Positions 8,431 to 15,312 of a DNA stretch of 29,550 nt are shown one piece after another. Every line of letters starts with the position of its first letter. Within the stretch, counting starts at the first letter, position 1. The notes beneath the pieces were generated by a model. The model was not told where the DNA came from and made no database searches. It was given only the letters and a program-made list of their open reading frames with translations. The position numbers were made by a program, and so were the translations under genes. Source of the stretch: a virus. The DNA lies in the IMG/VR virus record IMGVR_UViG_3300036761_001139, positions 1 through 29,550 of that record. The stretch is one strand, 5' to 3'.

Positions 8431-8555
8431 GGTTTCCTCCTCCGAATGTTTCGTTCGATGTTGTATATCGTCCTGAGCCCCCAACCAAAGAATGCCCCGT
8501 AAAGGAATCCCCAAAGCAACAAGAGCATCTTGATGTTGTTCTCGGCTGATGTCAT
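8427..8555 (-). CDS. Small single-pass membrane protein (42 aa)
   Basis: A 42-codon gene starting MTSAENNIKMLLLLWGFLYG. One hydrophobic helix covers residues 9-27, followed by a strongly basic tail (RNIRRRKP), which predicts N-out/C-in topology. GGGAGGA lies about 10 bases upstream and the stop overlaps the next start as ATGA. Coupling to the secreted cysteine-rich protein suggests that they work together at the membrane. Confidence 0.7.
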   Translation of the reverse strand: MTSAENNIKMLLLLWGFLYGAFFGWGLRTIYNIERNIRRRKP

Positions 8556-8569
8556 CTTCTCAATCCTCC

Positions 8570-8974
8570 CTAGTAGTTGAAACGGCAATTCTTCGTGAGC
8601 ACGGCGTTGCCGTCGCGCGCCGTCTCCTTGTTGTACTGCTGGCAGAACAATGGCTTCTTGTCAGGGTGGAGCTTGCACTTGTTATCCTTCGTCAGTGCCT
8701 CGCAGCGAGCGTACACCAGAATCCTGCCCTTCTCCTGCACGTACCTGAACAGCAGGAAGCTCACGGTGTCGCCTTCCACCTTGCAGCCGTGCAGTCGGTT
8801 GTAGAACTGCATGTCTTTGTCCGGCTGCTTCCACTGCACCAGCATCCCCGGGTGTACCCTGCGCGGAGGCTCAAGCATAAAGAACATCCTGTTGCAGCAC
8901 TCCCCCTTGCAGATGGGGAGCCAAGGAACGCAATCTTCACAGGTAGCCGCCAGCTCCTTGAGTTCTATCATCAA
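8570..8974 (-). CDS. YkgJ-like cysteine cluster protein
   Basis: 134 residues with ten Cys. Layout: C12, C15, C22, a C26-C27 pair, then C91, C100 and C111 in CEALTKDNKCKLHPDKKPLF followed by C111. The CxxxxxxxxC, then KP-x-x-C-x-x-Y element and the early CC pair resemble the YkgJ family of putative zinc- or iron-chelating proteins. The start overlaps the upstream stop as ATGA. Its role in a virus is unknown; metal binding is inferred from the cysteines. Confidence 0.75.
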   Translation of the reverse strand: MMIELKELAATCEDCVPWLPICKGECCNRMFFMLEPPRRVHPGMLVQWKQPDKDMQFYNRLHGCKVEGDTVSFLLFRYVQEKGRILVYARCEALTKDNKCKLHPDKKPLFCQQYNKETARDGNAVLTKNCRFNY

Positions 8975-9216
8975 ACTCCATTCCTCCGCAGGTACTTGTC
9001 AAGCCAGCCCTCGTATGCCTCAGGAATGTCCGTGTCAGCGCTGAGCGTGCGCAACCGCGCAAGGTAATCCTCGTAGCGCCCGAGGTAGAACTCTCTTGTC
9101 CTCTCGTCGTTCCTGGCCTGCTCCAAGCTCCACTGTAAACCCTCAAGGCCGTTCATTGCCCTTGCGATATCATCGAGGCGCCGCAAACTACTCTCCAAGT
9201 CATCCTTTTCTCGCAT
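8971..9216 (-). CDS. Hypothetical protein (81 aa), helical
   Basis: 81 residues, charged, predicted mostly helical (REKDDLESSLRRLDDIARAM and a Tyr/Arg-rich middle). An AGGAGG site precedes the ATG. The stop overlaps the YkgJ-like start. No motif is recognised. Confidence 0.7.
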   Translation of the reverse strand: MREKDDLESSLRRLDDIARAMNGLEGLQWSLEQARNDERTREFYLGRYEDYLARLRTLSADTDIPEAYEGWLDKYLRRNGV

Positions 9217-9244
9217 GTTCTAGCCTCCTTTCTCAATATCTCGG

Positions 9245-9352
9245 TCACTTGTCTCGGCATAATCTTCCAACGAAGCATTCTCCAGGCTCTGCCGCCAGGC
9301 GTGCTCGTTCTTGGGCTTCCTGGGCCTCGTAGCCGCTTTCATGTAGCACCAT
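9245..9352 (-). CDS. Possible small protein (35 aa)
   Basis: A 35-codon frame starting MVLHESGYEAQEAQERARLA. It overlaps the end of the preceding gene by 14 bases and has GGTGG upstream. It fills the gap to the next gene, which has its own strong ribosome site. Its short length and lack of motif keep confidence low. Confidence 0.4.
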   Translation of the reverse strand: MVLHESGYEAQEAQERARLAAEPGECFVGRLCRDK

Positions 9353-9533
9353 AACCACCGAACTTCTTCTCTGCCTTCTCACCCACGCCCGTCTCCACCA
9401 ACAAGACCTTGCCCTTCGCTGAGTCCACGAGTTGCACCGAGAGAACAACCTCCGCGCTGCTCGCGACGATGAGCGCCCGGAGCTCTTCCATGCTTACCTG
9501 GTACGTCGTCTTCCGAATGACCGTTTCTACCAT
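9339..9533 (-). CDS. Hypothetical protein (64 aa)
   Basis: 64 residues from MVETVIRKTTYQ, alternating beta and helix. A very good GAGGAGG site precedes the ATG at 9533. The gene overlaps the 3' end of the upstream zinc-ribbon frame by about 155 bases, which is unusual in this tightly packed genome. No family is recognised. Confidence 0.65.
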   Translation of the reverse strand: MVETVIRKTTYQVSMEELRALIVASSAEVVLSVQLVDSAKGKVLLVETGVGEKAEKKFGGYGAT

Positions 9534-9717
9534 ACACCGCCTCCTCAAAAAACCTGTTGTTATCGGCCTTGAACCGCGTCTTCCTACCGCAAGTAACGCA
9601 CACGGCAATCAAGCTCGCCCTACTAAGCTTCAACCTCCATATGCCTCTCCGGTGGCTCCGCGGGCCCCTAGCGAGCCCGCAACTAGCGCACTGTAGGAGC
9701 ATCCACTTTGGCTCCAA
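9379..9717 (-). CDS. Zinc-ribbon protein with a long overlapping tail
   Basis: 112 residues if read to its first stop. Two CxxC pairs (C10/C13 in CASCG and C40/C43 in CVTCGRKT) form a likely zinc ribbon in the first 50 residues. From about residue 62 on, the frame overlaps the next gene and has the Gly/Arg-rich look of a shadow frame. TTG at 9717 (GGAGG six bases upstream) or ATG at 9702 could be the start. Either the overlap is real or a base is missing near the T6 run around 9548. Confidence 0.55.
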   Translation of the reverse strand: MEPKWMLLQCASCGLARGPRSHRRGIWRLKLSRASLIAVCVTCGRKTRFKADNNRFFEEAVYGRNGHSEDDVPGKHGRAPGAHRREQRGGCSLGATRGLSEGQGLVGGDGRG

Positions 9718-10276
9718 TCTGCGCCTCCGCCATCACCTTGGCAATCAACTCCTCGTGACCCTCTGCGCGCAATACACGAACGATGCGCTGCAACAACTCT
9801 GCGTCGCCGGCATTGTGGTGCGTGATATCAGTCACGTTCCGGTTGTACTGCACCTTACCGTACTGCCTGTCGTAAAGCTCCAAGACGGTCATCGTGAGTG
9901 CCTGGTAGTCCTTGCTCGTGTCCCTGCCCCGTTTTTCCTTCCCGAGTATCTGCGCTAGGCTGCGCGCGAGCAAGACCTCTACTCCCCGTAGGAACTCGCT
10001 TCTGTCGGTGCTCCCGAAGAAAGCGAAGTTCTGCTTCAGTCGCAACACCATGTCTGGAACGGTCACTCCTGCTGCCCTGGCGGTGTCGCTCGGCAGTATT
10101 GCCTTTACGGTGTCGGGGTTCTTGGCGTACTTGCCGCTCTTTAGGCCGTTGAACCTTGCCGCTCTTGCTTTTCGCTCGCTTTTTACTCTGCCGCCCATTG
10201 CTCCTGGTGGTGTTGGTACTCCGTTGAGTGGGCTGACCGGTCTTTCCGGTTGGTTTCCGGGTTGGGCGTTCTTCAT
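9683..10276 (-). CDS. Hypothetical protein (197 aa), basic N-terminus
   Basis: 197 residues. The N-terminal third is Pro/Gly/Lys/Arg-rich (GGRVKSERKARAARFNGLKS) and could bind nucleic acid. The remainder is helical, with FLRGVEVLLARSLAQILG and LTMTVLELYDRQYGKVQ. The latter resembles segments of small terminases or phage DNA-binding proteins, but only loosely. The start overlaps the radical SAM stop as ATGA. A small-terminase role is possible despite the distance from the large subunit. Confidence 0.75.
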   Translation of the reverse strand: MKNAQPGNQPERPVSPLNGVPTPPGAMGGRVKSERKARAARFNGLKSGKYAKNPDTVKAILPSDTARAAGVTVPDMVLRLKQNFAFFGSTDRSEFLRGVEVLLARSLAQILGKEKRGRDTSKDYQALTMTVLELYDRQYGKVQYNRNVTDITHHNAGDAELLQRIVRVLRAEGHEELIAKVMAEAQIGAKVDAPTVR

Positions 10277-11535
10277 TCGTACTCCTCGTACTTGTAGTAT
10301 AATTCCCCTGTCTTTTCGTCCCTCGCCGGGTGTAGTCCTTTGAAGAATATGCTTGGGTTCATCTCTGTCTTGGTCTTCCATGCTCGCTCCATGTATGTTC
10401 GTAGGCTGAAAGCGTTCCTGATGAGTACCTGCTTCCTGGTCTGCGTGTTCCACATGTGCTGCACTCCCTTGATGTTCATGTAATCGTCGTCTCCGAGGTC
10501 GCTCCATCTCGCTTCCCCGCGTTCTTTTGCCAGGAACAACACCTTGTTGAAGCAATGGAGCTTGCTCTCGAACGCCGGGTCTTCTTTCCCGTTCAACCCG
10601 CAGCACGCCGGCCCGTCGCTCATGCTCCGGAGGTCGTTCTCCGCGCTGTAGAACTCCAATCCTCTCTCGTGTGCCTTTTTCTTGATGTCCCGCATGATTC
10701 TGAGCTTGTATTCTACCGAATACTCGTGGTCTTGCTTCTTTCCTGCGCCACCCGTCTTGAGGTCGCGCAACACGTCTCTGCCAACGATGTCGCTCAGAAC
10801 CCTGAATTGGTTGATGATGCTCTGCGTCTTCATCTTGGAAACCTTCAGGAACTCTACCGTTACCGCGTCAGCGCCTGCTTCCTTGATGGCGTATAGGTAA
10901 CGCTCGATTTCTCCCTGCTCGAACAGGTAAGGAATGAAGGGTTGTAATCGGACCACCAGTTTTTGAACGCTCCCTTTGAGAACCTTCATCGCGAGCAACC
11001 GTTCGCTCGGGAGCGGCGCGCCGCGTTCTATGCGATGCGCGATGTCGTCCTTGATGCTGATGAGGCTCACCTGTAAGATATACTTCCCCTTCCTGAACAG
11101 TTCTGCGTACTGCACCGGGGGGTTCTTCGTGCTAATGATAGCGGGATAATTGAATCGGTTGAGCAACTCCAAGGTCTTCTTTCCGTTCTCCAAGCGGGCC
11201 TCGATGTTCTTTGGGAAAGGGTCGAACATTCCCCCTATGTGCAACGGCTGTCTGAGCTTGAACATCTCGTTCAATAGCTGCGTGCTCGGCCCTATGCTCT
11301 CAGCCTTCTTTCCTGACAAGAATCGTTCGAGCTGCTCTAGGTCTACTCCCGCGTCAACGCTCCCGAACGCCTTCTCCTTCAGGCTCTCGTTCGTGTAGTA
11401 TTGCCCCTGTGCGAAGCAATAGACGCAGCTGTGCGGGCAACCCCTGTAGAGGTCCAAGCTGAAAGCGTATGGGCAGAAGTAGAACTGACTCGTCAACTTG
11501 AGGTTGAAGAAGTCCTGTTTGGGCTTGAGCTCCAT
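10273..11535 (-). CDS. Radical SAM protein, spore photoproduct lyase-like class
   Basis: 420 residues. The cluster motif CPHSCVYC (C33, C37, C40) follows FYFCPYAFSLDLYRG, and the protein keeps the alpha/beta barrel pattern afterwards (HIGGMFDPFP, TKNPPVQY, VRLQPFIP). It should bind a 4Fe-4S cluster and S-adenosylmethionine for radical chemistry. The SPL-type layout suggests a nucleic-acid substrate, but that is inference. The ATG at 11535 shares its A with the ParB-like stop. Genes like this occur next to ParB-like genes in other phages. Confidence 0.88.
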   Translation of the reverse strand: MELKPKQDFFNLKLTSQFYFCPYAFSLDLYRGCPHSCVYCFAQGQYYTNESLKEKAFGSVDAGVDLEQLERFLSGKKAESIGPSTQLLNEMFKLRQPLHIGGMFDPFPKNIEARLENGKKTLELLNRFNYPAIISTKNPPVQYAELFRKGKYILQVSLISIKDDIAHRIERGAPLPSERLLAMKVLKGSVQKLVVRLQPFIPYLFEQGEIERYLYAIKEAGADAVTVEFLKVSKMKTQSIINQFRVLSDIVGRDVLRDLKTGGAGKKQDHEYSVEYKLRIMRDIKKKAHERGLEFYSAENDLRSMSDGPACCGLNGKEDPAFESKLHCFNKVLFLAKERGEARWSDLGDDDYMNIKGVQHMWNTQTRKQVLIRNAFSLRTYMERAWKTKTEMNPSIFFKGLHPARDEKTGELYYKYEEYE

Positions 11536-12200
11536 CAATCGTTCCTCCGCATCAGCTCAATCAGCGCTGCTTCTAGCCGCCTCGTCTTCCTTGCGAGCCC
11601 GCTGAAGACCTGGAGGGTTTCCTTGAACTTGTATTGGTTCTCCTCTGTCATGCCCTCAAAGAGCGTCTTGTACTTGTCCAGCCGCTTCGCCTTGATGAAC
11701 TTCTCGAAGGTCTGGTACTCGTCGGCTGTCATGAACAACTCCTCGATGAACACCGGGGTCTTTCCGGCTCGGAAGCTCGTGTCCAACAGGCTATAGTCCC
11801 CTGCGCTCTCCGCGATGTAACCGGCAAGCTCCTGTTCGGTGAACCCGGTGAACTCCTCCAAGCTCACGTCCGTGTTCGTGATGTCGCGTAGGAGGTCGCG
11901 CAACAATGCCTCGTCCCAATTACCGCCTATTCTGTTCAGGCTCACCACGAGGGCATTCTTCTCGGTCCTGGAAAGCCCCTTCAATCGCACGCAAGGAAGC
12001 TTCTCCCAGGAGAGTTCTGTCGCTGCCTTGAGCCGCTGATTTCCTCCTAAGACGACGTTTTCTTCATCGATGATGAGGGGGTCGACGCAACCGAATCGCT
12101 GGAGGTTCTTCTTGAGCTGTTCTAGCTCGTCCTTCCGCATGAATCGCGGGTTTCCCTCGTAGAATGAAAGGTCTTTGATGGGAATCTCCTCGACGTTCAT
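11535..12200 (-). CDS. ParB/Srx-domain protein
   Basis: 221 residues. The N-terminal domain has the ParB-like pattern IPIKDLSFYEGNPR, then FGCVDPLIID and the core LGGNQRLKAA (about 51-60). The C-terminal part (about 100-221) is helical and unassigned. Such phage proteins bind DNA or act as nucleases; some carry a DNA methylase domain, which is absent here. A GGAGG site precedes the ATG. It forms a translationally coupled pair with the radical SAM gene. Confidence 0.88.
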   Translation of the reverse strand: MNVEEIPIKDLSFYEGNPRFMRKDELEQLKKNLQRFGCVDPLIIDEENVVLGGNQRLKAATELSWEKLPCVRLKGLSRTEKNALVVSLNRIGGNWDEALLRDLLRDITNTDVSLEEFTGFTEQELAGYIAESAGDYSLLDTSFRAGKTPVFIEELFMTADEYQTFEKFIKAKRLDKYKTLFEGMTEENQYKFKETLQVFSGLARKTRRLEAALIELMRRND

Positions 12201-12212
12201 CCGTTCCTCCGC

Positions 12213-12392
12213 TCAAGAGTTCTTCTCTAGCAAGTATCCCTTTTCTTCCAGCTTGTCCGCGCAGTCCTCGCACAGGCTCTCGTTCACGCACACCACAGAG
12301 AACAGTTTGCCGTTCTTGACTTTCCTCGTCCAGAACTGTGCTGGCTGACCGCACTGCCAGCACTTGTTATTCGTTGTCATCGCAGCTGTCAT
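12213..12392 (-). CDS. Small zinc-finger protein, first gene of the middle operon
   Basis: 59 residues. CWQC (C11/C14) and a later SLCEDCADKLEEKG (C41/C44, with C35 nearby) make a treble-clef-like zinc site, with the pattern of small archaeal zinc fingers. The start is either the ATG at 12392 or the one at 12380; I prefer 12392 because it lies about 15 bases after the expected transcription start set by the TATA box. Confidence 0.75.
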   Translation of the reverse strand: MTAAMTTNNKCWQCGQPAQFWTRKVKNGKLFSVVCVNESLCEDCADKLEEKGYLLEKNS

Positions 12393-12421
12393 CGTCACTC
12401 GCGCGTGCTCTCCTTGTGAGC

Positions 12422-12434
12422 TCTCTCTTATATA
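12422..12434 (-). promoter_or_regulatory. TATA box, middle operon promoter
   Basis: CTATATAAGAGAG read leftward is close to the archaeal TATA consensus and lies in a short intergenic gap. A start site about 25 bases downstream (near 12405) leads straight into the zinc-finger gene and the ParB, radical SAM and later genes. AAGGAG lies at about 12410-12415. Confidence 0.65.
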
Positions 12435-12622
12435 GGTATCGGGTCTGCCGGTTGGAGCGTTCGCGCGCACAATGAGCAGCGCCGCTTCCTTCCTGGTGTG
12501 AAGGCATACAATAGCCCGCAGCAAACTTGGAACTTCGTGGTTGGTTGTACTTCCATTGATGTGACCGTCCCGAGTCGAACGGGTGTGGTGCCTTCCTTGC
12601 GGGGTTGTTGCGAGCCTCCCCG
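12435..12622. other. Short intergenic stretch with a tRNA T-arm-like palindrome
   Basis: No convincing gene. CCCGAGTCGAACGGG (12569-12583) is the complement of a T-arm-like GTTCGACTC with four stem pairs, and GTGACCG next to it (12561-12567) matches CGGTCAC at 12742-12748. There is no D arm or anticodon arm between them, so I do not call a tRNA. Confidence 0.4.
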
Positions 12623-12757
12623 TCAAGGGCGCGAAGCGTATTGGGCAAGGAGGCGAAACCTGAGAGCGAAGTTCTTCTCTCTCCTGTTGTCGCAGAACCC
12701 TTCGCGCTGTCGCCCGCTTCCTCCGAGGAAGCAGTAATCCACGGTCACGTTGCTCAT
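12623..12757 (-). CDS. Small protein (44 aa), last of the early operon
   Basis: 44 codons starting MSNVTVDYCFLGGSGRQREG. The ATG overlaps the upstream stop as ATGA, with GGAGAAGA just before it. An AATTTATAC block about 25 bases upstream could also give it a leaderless transcript. A 7-bp hairpin (GCTTCCT/AGGAAGC) lies inside its coding sequence near 12716-12732. No family is recognised. Confidence 0.55.
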   Translation of the reverse strand: MSNVTVDYCFLGGSGRQREGFCDNRREKNFALRFRLLAQYASRP

Positions 12758-13185
12758 TCTTCTCCTGGCCGGAACGCTTGTATAAATTTCTTCCGTTGCC
12801 GTTCTATGCTGTCGGTGCTCGCGTCGAACGCGCTGATGGCGTCCAACAACTCGATGATGTCTTCTCCTTTGCTGAACGCGCTCACGGGTAGGGCGCTCAA
12901 TGGATAGTCCTTCTTGAGGAATTTTCCGATGTCCTCGGTGCAAAGAACCTCGATGACCACTGCCCAATCTGTGATGACGACGTCTGCCCTGCCGCCTCCC
13001 CGGAATGTCGCCTCTGTGTAGAAACCTAGTCCTCTTTCCCAACAGTAATTGGCTATCCAGAACTTGCATATCTTGTGGTGTATCGTCTCTGCTCCTCCGC
13101 TGCTGCACTTGAGCGTGTTCTTGTACCCCTTCAAGAGCTGTCCTGCAGTGATTCGTTGATTGCGCATCCGCTCGAGCGCCTTCAT
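12754..13185 (-). CDS. PD-(D/E)XK-like nuclease-fold protein
   Basis: 143 residues. ETIHHKICKFWIANY is followed by YTEATFRGGGRADVV (E59, D68) and AVVIEVLCTED (E79), the beta-hairpin arrangement of restriction-endonuclease-like folds. The final Lys of E-x-K is replaced by Leu (E-V-L), so it may be inactive or use a migrated residue. It could act in recombination or in repair of viral DNA. The start overlaps the upstream stop as TGATG. Confidence 0.65.
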   Translation of the reverse strand: MKALERMRNQRITAGQLLKGYKNTLKCSSGGAETIHHKICKFWIANYCWERGLGFYTEATFRGGGRADVVITDWAVVIEVLCTEDIGKFLKKDYPLSALPVSAFSKGEDIIELLDAISAFDASTDSIERQRKKFIQAFRPGEE

Positions 13186-13547
13186 CAGAGTGCCCTCACG
13201 ACGAGGTCGTTCAATCCCCTGTTCGGGAAGTGCGCGCCCTTGTGATTCGTCTCGTGTCCTTCCAGCCCGCAACACATACAGCCTTCTGGTTTCTTCCTCT
13301 TGTTGTTCGTGAGGTTCGACCTCTCCCGGTACATGTTGATGAGCGCGTCGTAGTCAACGTTTCTCGCAGACATGCTCCTTCGTAGGCTACCGACGAGTTC
13401 CCTGAGTTCGTGCCGGTAAGCTACTCTCCGCTCCTCTGATAGCTGAGAGTGTTTCAGCATCCCTCGAATCCTCGCTACGCTGCGCGCCTTGGTCCTCTCG
13501 TCCCCTGTGTACTCCCACTTCCTCACATTCAGTCTCCTGTGTGACAT
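13185..13547 (-). CDS. Small basic protein with a C-terminal Cys/His cluster
   Basis: 120 residues from the ATG at 13547; GTG starts at 13556 or 13523 are possible. The first 80 residues are Arg-rich and helical. The end has C90, C92, C93, H99, H102 and H106 (EGCMCCGLEGHETNHKGAH), a likely zinc site. It overlaps the end of the SWIM-like frame by 161 bases and is coupled to the nuclease-fold gene. No family is assigned. Confidence 0.7.
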   Translation of the reverse strand: MSHRRLNVRKWEYTGDERTKARSVARIRGMLKHSQLSEERRVAYRHELRELVGSLRRSMSARNVDYDALINMYRERSNLTNNKRKKPEGCMCCGLEGHETNHKGAHFPNRGLNDLVVRAL

Positions 13548-13830
13548 CAATACCACGCTCCCACAAATAGAGTTCTACCGCCTTGGTGTGAGAACAATAG
13601 GGCGCGGTCTTGTCTGCTGTGCTCATCACGCAACCCCAATGCTTCTCCTTGTCTAAGCTGTTGCACTCAAAGAATTGCAGGCCGTGTTGGAGCCTCAACC
13701 AAACGTCGGTCCAGGCGCCCGTTCGCTGTCTCACGAGAAAGTGCCTGTACGTCCTCGTGCTGTCCTGTGCTGGAATCACCTCTTTTCTCCTGACGATGGT
13801 CTTCGCTCGCAACACGGTCTGCAAGTCCAC
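13387..13830 (-). CDS. SWIM-like zinc protein with a long overlapping tail
   Basis: 147 residues to the first stop. Residues 50-90 carry C56, C67, C79 and H81 (FFEC..., HWGC..., APYCSHTKAVELYLW), a pattern like the SWIM zinc site with its closing C-x-H in front of a helix. The last 45 residues overlap the next gene and look like shadow sequence. GTG at 13830 follows the upstream stop directly, with GGGGGAGAAG ahead of it. SWIM domains bind DNA or protein; here a DNA-related role is likely from context. Confidence 0.6.
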   Translation of the reverse strand: MDLQTVLRAKTIVRRKEVIPAQDSTRTYRHFLVRQRTGAWTDVWLRLQHGLQFFECNSLDKEKHWGCVMSTADKTAPYCSHTKAVELYLWERGIDVTQETECEEVGVHRGREDQGAQRSEDSRDAETLSAIRGAESSLPARTQGTRR

Positions 13831-14064
13831 CTACTTCTCCCCCTTCGTGGCTTCCTTGAGCGTCGACTGCGTCCGCTCAATGGTGATTTTGACGGGGTCG
13901 TCGGGGTTGAACCCGTCCGTGAGGCCCCGGGCTCCCTGGATGATGACGTTCAGGTCGTCCGTGTTTCGTATCACGAGTTTTCCCCTGTCAGTGTCCTGGT
14001 CCTTCTTGTGTCGCTCCAGGTTCTCCACTGTGCGCACGGTCCCCTCGTATACCAATTTGTTCAT
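13831..14064 (-). CDS. Hypothetical protein (77 aa)
   Basis: 77 residues, MNKLVYEGTVRTVENLERHK, then KLVIRNTDDLNVII and a DPVKITIER strand, ending in a basic-acidic tail. The beta-rich core may be a small OB- or SH3-like barrel. The start overlaps the SSB-like stop as ATGA, which suggests it partners that protein. Confidence 0.7.
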   Translation of the reverse strand: MNKLVYEGTVRTVENLERHKKDQDTDRGKLVIRNTDDLNVIIQGARGLTDGFNPDDPVKITIERTQSTLKEATKGEK

Positions 14065-14501
14065 GGTTCATCCTCCGGCGGAAGGGCTTCGTCAGAAGTC
14101 CTGTTCACCCAACTCTCGAATGACTCGGCAATCGCCAAGAGAACGTCGAGGGGCTTCTTGTCCCCGAGCCCATCAGCGAACGCCTGCGTCTTGCTGAACT
14201 CCATCGCGCACTTCAAGGCCGTCTGTCTGATGATGCTCCGGTCCTTGTCTGATTGCTGTCCCGGCGCTGCCTGCTGCGCGACCATCACGCTCCTGACCGC
14301 CGTGAAGGGCCTGCCGTTGTACTCTCCCTTCTCGATGGTGCACTTGACCCTGCTCCCGATGGTGATGGGCTTGAACGCTTCGTGCATGAGCCCTCTCGCC
14401 CTGGCCGCTGTGCCTTCGACCTTCACGTCGTAGTATTTGTTTCCCTGCCACTCCTTCTCTTGCTTTTCCTGCAAGGTTCCTTCCAACACTTCTGTCGTCA
14501 T
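14061..14501 (-). CDS. OB-fold single-stranded DNA-binding-like protein
   Basis: 146 residues. Residues 1-75 have five-strand OB-fold character (EVLEGTLQEKQEKEW, YYDVKVEG, SRVKCTIEKGEYNGRPF, then AVRSVMV). A Gln-rich linker and DRSIIRQTALKCAMEFSKTQ follow, a segment common in phage SSB-like proteins. The end is acidic (DEALPPEDEP) as in SSBs, but lacks the terminal Phe. GGAGG precedes the ATG. It probably coats viral ssDNA in replication or recombination. Confidence 0.7.
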   Translation of the reverse strand: MTTEVLEGTLQEKQEKEWQGNKYYDVKVEGTAARARGLMHEAFKPITIGSRVKCTIEKGEYNGRPFTAVRSVMVAQQAAPGQQSDKDRSIIRQTALKCAMEFSKTQAFADGLGDKKPLDVLLAIAESFESWVNRTSDEALPPEDEP

Positions 14502-14513
14502 GGTTTCGCCTCC

Positions 14514-14882
14514 CTACTCTAGCTCTAGTGCCTTGAGCAGCAACTCGATGCTCTTGAGTTCCCGCTTGAGGTAGTCTATCTCGATGATAGTCGTGCTCTT
14601 GGTGGCCTCGTTCTTTCGCTCGTGCTCCAAGAGTTCCCGGTATGCCTCGTTGCCCGCGAGGTAGTCGTGGACTGCTGCTTCTCTCGTCTCTGCGTTCGTA
14701 TAACGTCGCTTCCCATCCTCTCCCGTCTCGGTGCTGACCTGCTGCGTCGTGTTCATCTCCAGCCGCTTCTTATCGCGGCGTAGCTCATTGATGGTCTGTT
14801 CCACGCTCCGGAGCTTCAGTTCCTCGTCCTTTATCTCCGATGGTAGCTTGCCTATTCTCTCCTTGACGTCTGAAAGGTCCAT
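14514..14882 (-). CDS. Coiled-coil protein, SSB-neighbour type
   Basis: 122 residues, helical throughout, with coiled-coil stretches at about 1-45 and 85-122. The middle (DGKRRYTNAETREAAVHDYL) resembles the K-x-Y-x-NAE-x-R core of small phage proteins often found beside SSB genes. A recombination-accessory role is inferred from that. The start has GGAGG and the stop lies 12 bases before the SSB-like start. Confidence 0.75.
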   Translation of the reverse strand: MDLSDVKERIGKLPSEIKDEELKLRSVEQTINELRRDKKRLEMNTTQQVSTETGEDGKRRYTNAETREAAVHDYLAGNEAYRELLEHERKNEATKSTTIIEIDYLKRELKSIELLLKALELE

Positions 14883-14891
14883 GTGTCCTCC

Positions 14892-15308
14892 CTAATCTGC
14901 CCGCTGTATGCCGCCTCTCCCGAAGTAACGGATGTGCCCTTGCTTCTCAAGTATCTTGAGGGGGTAATAGAGCAAGGGGAAGTAATAGAGCGCCCGGTAC
15001 CGTCCTCCGTTGAAGGCGTTCGCCATCACGTCGAACGACAATCCTTCCTTCTGGAGGATGTCGTGCTGCTCTATGACCTGCCTCACGAGCCACTTGTAGC
15101 CGTAGACTGTCGTCTGGTCGCACCTGCTCTCGATGATGAGCCAAAGAACGTCCACGTTATACTTCGGGACCTTGTGCTCAATCCAATCGACGACGCCCGT
15201 CTCCTTATCTTTTCGTGGCTCCTTCACCGTGTAGTGGCTCGTTGCCTCCGTCACCAAGAACTCTCCCTTGCCCTTCCAGTTATCGAGCTCGATGGTCTGC
15301 TCGCTCAA
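14892..15308 (-). CDS. Hypothetical protein (138 aa), possible winged-helix
   Basis: 138 residues. After a charged beta N-terminus, KYNVDVLWLIIESRC and the closing YYPLKILEKQGHIRYFGRGG look like a winged-helix pair with a basic wing. Start is TTG at 15308, with GGGGATGA upstream; an ATG lies close by but is out of frame. DNA binding is suspected only from the fold pattern and its place in the replication cluster. Confidence 0.65.
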   Translation of the reverse strand: MSEQTIELDNWKGKGEFLVTEATSHYTVKEPRKDKETGVVDWIEHKVPKYNVDVLWLIIESRCDQTTVYGYKWLVRQVIEQHDILQKEGLSFDVMANAFNGGRYRALYYFPLLYYPLKILEKQGHIRYFGRGGIQRAD

Positions 15309-15312
15309 AGGT

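Noticed and set aside
12561-12748. Possible intron-containing tRNA on the minus strand (GTTCGACTC T-arm-like loop and GTGACCG/CGGTCAC ends)
   Set aside because: No D arm or anticodon arm fits between the ends, the T stem has only four pairs, and the 5' part lies inside a small coding frame.
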